From Frankiales bacterium (GTDB lineage: Bacteria > Actinomycetota > Actinomycetes > Mycobacteriales > SCTD01), in contig JAODNS010000070.1 in assembly GCA_025465145.1 (NCBI GenBank), positions 1 to 8,619 on the forward strand: 8,619 bases of DNA, in the 5' to 3' direction. Positions 7,826 through 8,619 of the stretch are shown one piece after another. A program made the position numbers and the translations under genes. Below the pieces are notes generated by a model. The model saw nothing but the letters and a program-made list of their open reading frames with translations, had not been told where the DNA came from and ran no database searches. Numbering within the stretch: the stretch's first letter is position 1; every line of letters begins with the position of its first letter.

Positions 7826-7898
7826 TGGAGACAGGGGGACTCGAACCCCCAACCCCCGCGTTGCAAACGCGGTGCTCTGCCAGTTGAGCTATGTCCCC
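7826..7898 (-). tRNA. tRNA-Ala (anticodon TGC)
   Basis: A complete 73-nt cloverleaf: acceptor GGGGACA pairing with TGTCTCC, T8 A9, D stem GCTC/GAGC, anticodon stem CCGCG/CGCGG around loop TTTGCAA, T arm GGGGG-TTCGAGT-CCCCC, and discriminator A73. The third acceptor pair is G3:U70, the classic identity element recognised by alanyl-tRNA synthetase, which confirms alanine independently of the anticodon. CCA is not encoded (the sequence continues CCG), so it must be added after transcription. The gene sits 7 nt after the stop codon of the DLW-39 micro-protein. Confidence 0.98.
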
Positions 7899-7905
7899 TG
7901 CGGGC

Positions 7906-8037
7906 TCAGCGCAAGTCGGGCGCCGTCGTGGCCTCGTTCCAGAGGTCGCTCTCGGCGCGGACGGACTTCTGCCGGCGCACGACGGCGAGGGCGGCGCCCA
8001 GCAGGGCGAGCAGGAGGACGGGACGCTTGCGGGTCAT
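7906..8037 (-). CDS. DLW-39 family micro-protein
   Basis: This is a 43-residue protein starting MTRKRPVLLLALLGAALAVV and ending in APDLR followed by TGA. It has a basic n-region, a single hydrophobic segment (about residues 6-20), a basic patch RRQKSVR and then ESDLWNEAT, whose DLW motif names the DLW-39 family of very small actinobacterial proteins. The family has no assigned function that I know of. The start is supported by AGGAG at 8047-8043, 5 nt before ATG. The gene fills the gap between tRNA-Ile and tRNA-Ala with only 34 and 7 nt of spacing, so it is probably transcribed with them. A single-pass membrane protein with the C-terminus in the cytoplasm, or a membrane-tethered peptide, is plausible from the hydrophobicity. 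Confidence 0.9.
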   Translation of the reverse strand: MTRKRPVLLLALLGAALAVVRRQKSVRAESDLWNEATTAPDLR

Positions 8038-8042
8038 GCGCA

Positions 8043-8047
8043 CTCCT
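8043..8047 (-). promoter_or_regulatory. Ribosome binding site of the DLW-39 gene
   Basis: AGGAG on the minus strand lies 5 nt upstream of the ATG at 8037. A good Shine-Dalgarno in a gap of only 34 nt after tRNA-Ile supports this very short reading frame being translated. Confidence 0.75.
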
Positions 8048-8071
8048 GGGTCTCGCCGAACGTACGGGGGG

Positions 8072-8145
8072 TGGGCCTGGGAGGACTTGAACCTCCGGCC
8101 TCATCCTTATCAGGGATGCGCTCTAACCAGCTGAGCTACAGGCCC
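8072..8145 (-). tRNA. tRNA-Ile (anticodon GAT)
   Basis: A complete 74-nt cloverleaf: acceptor GGGCCTG pairing with CAGGCCC, T8 A9, D arm GCTC-AGCTGGTTA-GAGC, anticodon stem CATCC/GGATG around loop CTGATAA, T arm GGAGG-TTCAAGT-CCTCC, and discriminator A73. The anticodon GAT reads Ile codons AUC/AUU. The sequence closely follows the bacterial tRNA-Ile(GAT) pattern. The 3' CCA is not encoded (the sequence continues CCC). With tRNA-Ala it forms the Ile-Ala pair found downstream of gyrA in many actinobacteria. Confidence 0.98.
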
Positions 8146-8159
8146 CAGTACGCCTTCCG

Positions 8160-8201
8160 GCACGGTCGGCGAGCCTACACGACGCTCAGCCGGTGCCGTG
8201 C
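8160..8201. other. Inverted repeat between the DUF3566 gene and tRNA-Ile
   Basis: The plus strand carries GCACGG, T, CGGC, an 18-nt loop, GCCG, GTG and CCGTGC, so 6 + 4 bp pair around a small internal loop. It fills most of the 68-nt spacer. It may be a weak terminator for the upstream gene or an RNA-processing structure in a shared transcript. No run of U follows. Its role is inferred from position only. Confidence 0.4.
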
Positions 8202-8213
8202 GTTACCGAGCGA

Positions 8214-8619
8214 CTACTCACGGTCACCCAGGGTGACCTCGATGCCGCCGGTCAGCGACGCGCACAGGTTGTAGAGGAACGCGCCGAGCGTGGCCAGCGC
8301 GGTCAGCAGCACCACGTTGGCCGCCGCCACGACGGCCGCCACGCTCAGGACCCGTCCGCCGCTGACGACGTTGCCGGGCGCGGACGTGTCGCCGGGGTCG
8401 CTGGTGACGTCGCCGATGAGCGAGTTCAGCGACTCGAGGACGCCGAGCTTGGACAGCAGCGCGTACAACACGGCGACGGCGACGAGCAGCGCCAGCCCGA
8501 GGAAGATCGAGGCCACGACCGAGTACAGGAAGACCGACCACGGGTCGATCCGGCGCAGGGTCAGCCGCGCCCGGCGGCCGCGCCCGGAGGGACGTGCCGC
8601 CGCAGCCGCGGCGGTGGCC
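8214..8619 (-). CDS. DUF3566 domain membrane protein, C-terminal part (5' end beyond window)
   Basis: The open frame enters from the right edge and ends at TAG (8216-8214), giving 134 visible codons. An Ala/Arg-rich tail precedes RLTLRRIDPWSVFLYSVV, a first membrane helix (visible residues about 28-54), a loop GVLESLNSLIGDV with a polar stretch, a second helix (about 92-119, ending LGAFLYNLCASL), and GGIEVTLGDRE. The RxDPWS entry, LNS-GD loop, ATxGAFxYNL and VEVTL-like end are what I recall of DUF3566 proteins, including M. tuberculosis Rv0007, which lies directly after gyrA. The family is an integral membrane protein of unknown function near oriC. A GTG at 8516-8514 could be read as a start, but it lies inside the first helix and after the conserved RIDPWS motif, so the true start lies outside the window. 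Confidence 0.93.
   Translation of the reverse strand, partial: ATAAAAAARPSGRGRRARLTLRRIDPWSVFLYSVVASIFLGLALLVAVAVLYALLSKLGVLESLNSLIGDVTSDPGDTSAPGNVVSGGRVLSVAAVVAAANVVLLTALATLGAFLYNLCASLTGGIEVTLGDRE

Noticed and set aside
7826..7898. tRNA-Cys (GCA anticodon) reading
   Set aside because: The 5-bp anticodon stem CCGCG/CGCGG fixes the loop as TTTGCAA with anticodon TGC, and the G3:U70 pair identifies alanine.
7760..8134. Plus-strand frames running across both tRNA genes
   Set aside because: They read through two complete minus-strand tRNA cloverleafs and the DLW-39 gene, so they are not plausible genes.
7826..8145. Attachment-site duplication of a tRNA 3' end inside the window
   Set aside because: I saw no second copy of either tRNA 3' end elsewhere in the window and no integrase gene, so an att pair cannot be supported here.

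Overview
The window looks like a chromosomal segment of a high-GC Actinomycetota species. G+C is very high, third codon positions are almost all G or C, and I saw no TTA codon in the long gene. At the right edge there is a block known from actinobacterial chromosomes just downstream of gyrA, near the replication origin: a DUF3566 membrane protein, tRNA-Ile(GAT), a DLW-39 family micro-protein and tRNA-Ala(TGC). All recognised genes lie on the minus strand, so transcription runs from right to left.

Right part (about 7826-8619): the C-terminal 134 codons of a DUF3566 two-helix membrane protein (homologue of M. tuberculosis Rv0007), an inverted repeat, tRNA-Ile, a 43-residue DLW-39 protein packed between the two tRNAs, and tRNA-Ala with its G3:U70 identity pair. 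A bulged 10-bp hairpin about 30 nt past tRNA-Ala is the best candidate for the end of this transcription unit. gyrA would be expected just beyond the right edge, but it is not visible.

Middle (about 7639-7767): a short spacer with a weak promoter candidate, then three abutting GC-rich stem-loops that fill the probable leader up to a strong GAGGAG ribosome binding site.

Left part (1-7638): one uninterrupted minus-strand reading frame of 2546 codons, still open at the left edge. It encodes a giant secreted protein with a Sec-type signal peptide, a Pro/Ser/Asp/Ala-rich linker, 26 tandem Ig-like repeats of about 83-104 residues, and the start of a second Pro-rich linker. Every repeat carries exactly two cysteines at matching positions and I found none elsewhere, so the protein appears to be a rod of disulfide-stapled beta-sandwich domains. 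No catalytic domain or cell-wall anchor is in view; the C-terminus lies outside the window. All long plus-strand open frames here are antisense shadows caused by codon bias.

The main point of interest is the junction: conserved informational and cell-division-region genes on the right, and directly after them a very large, cysteine-regular surface or secreted repeat protein of unknown role.
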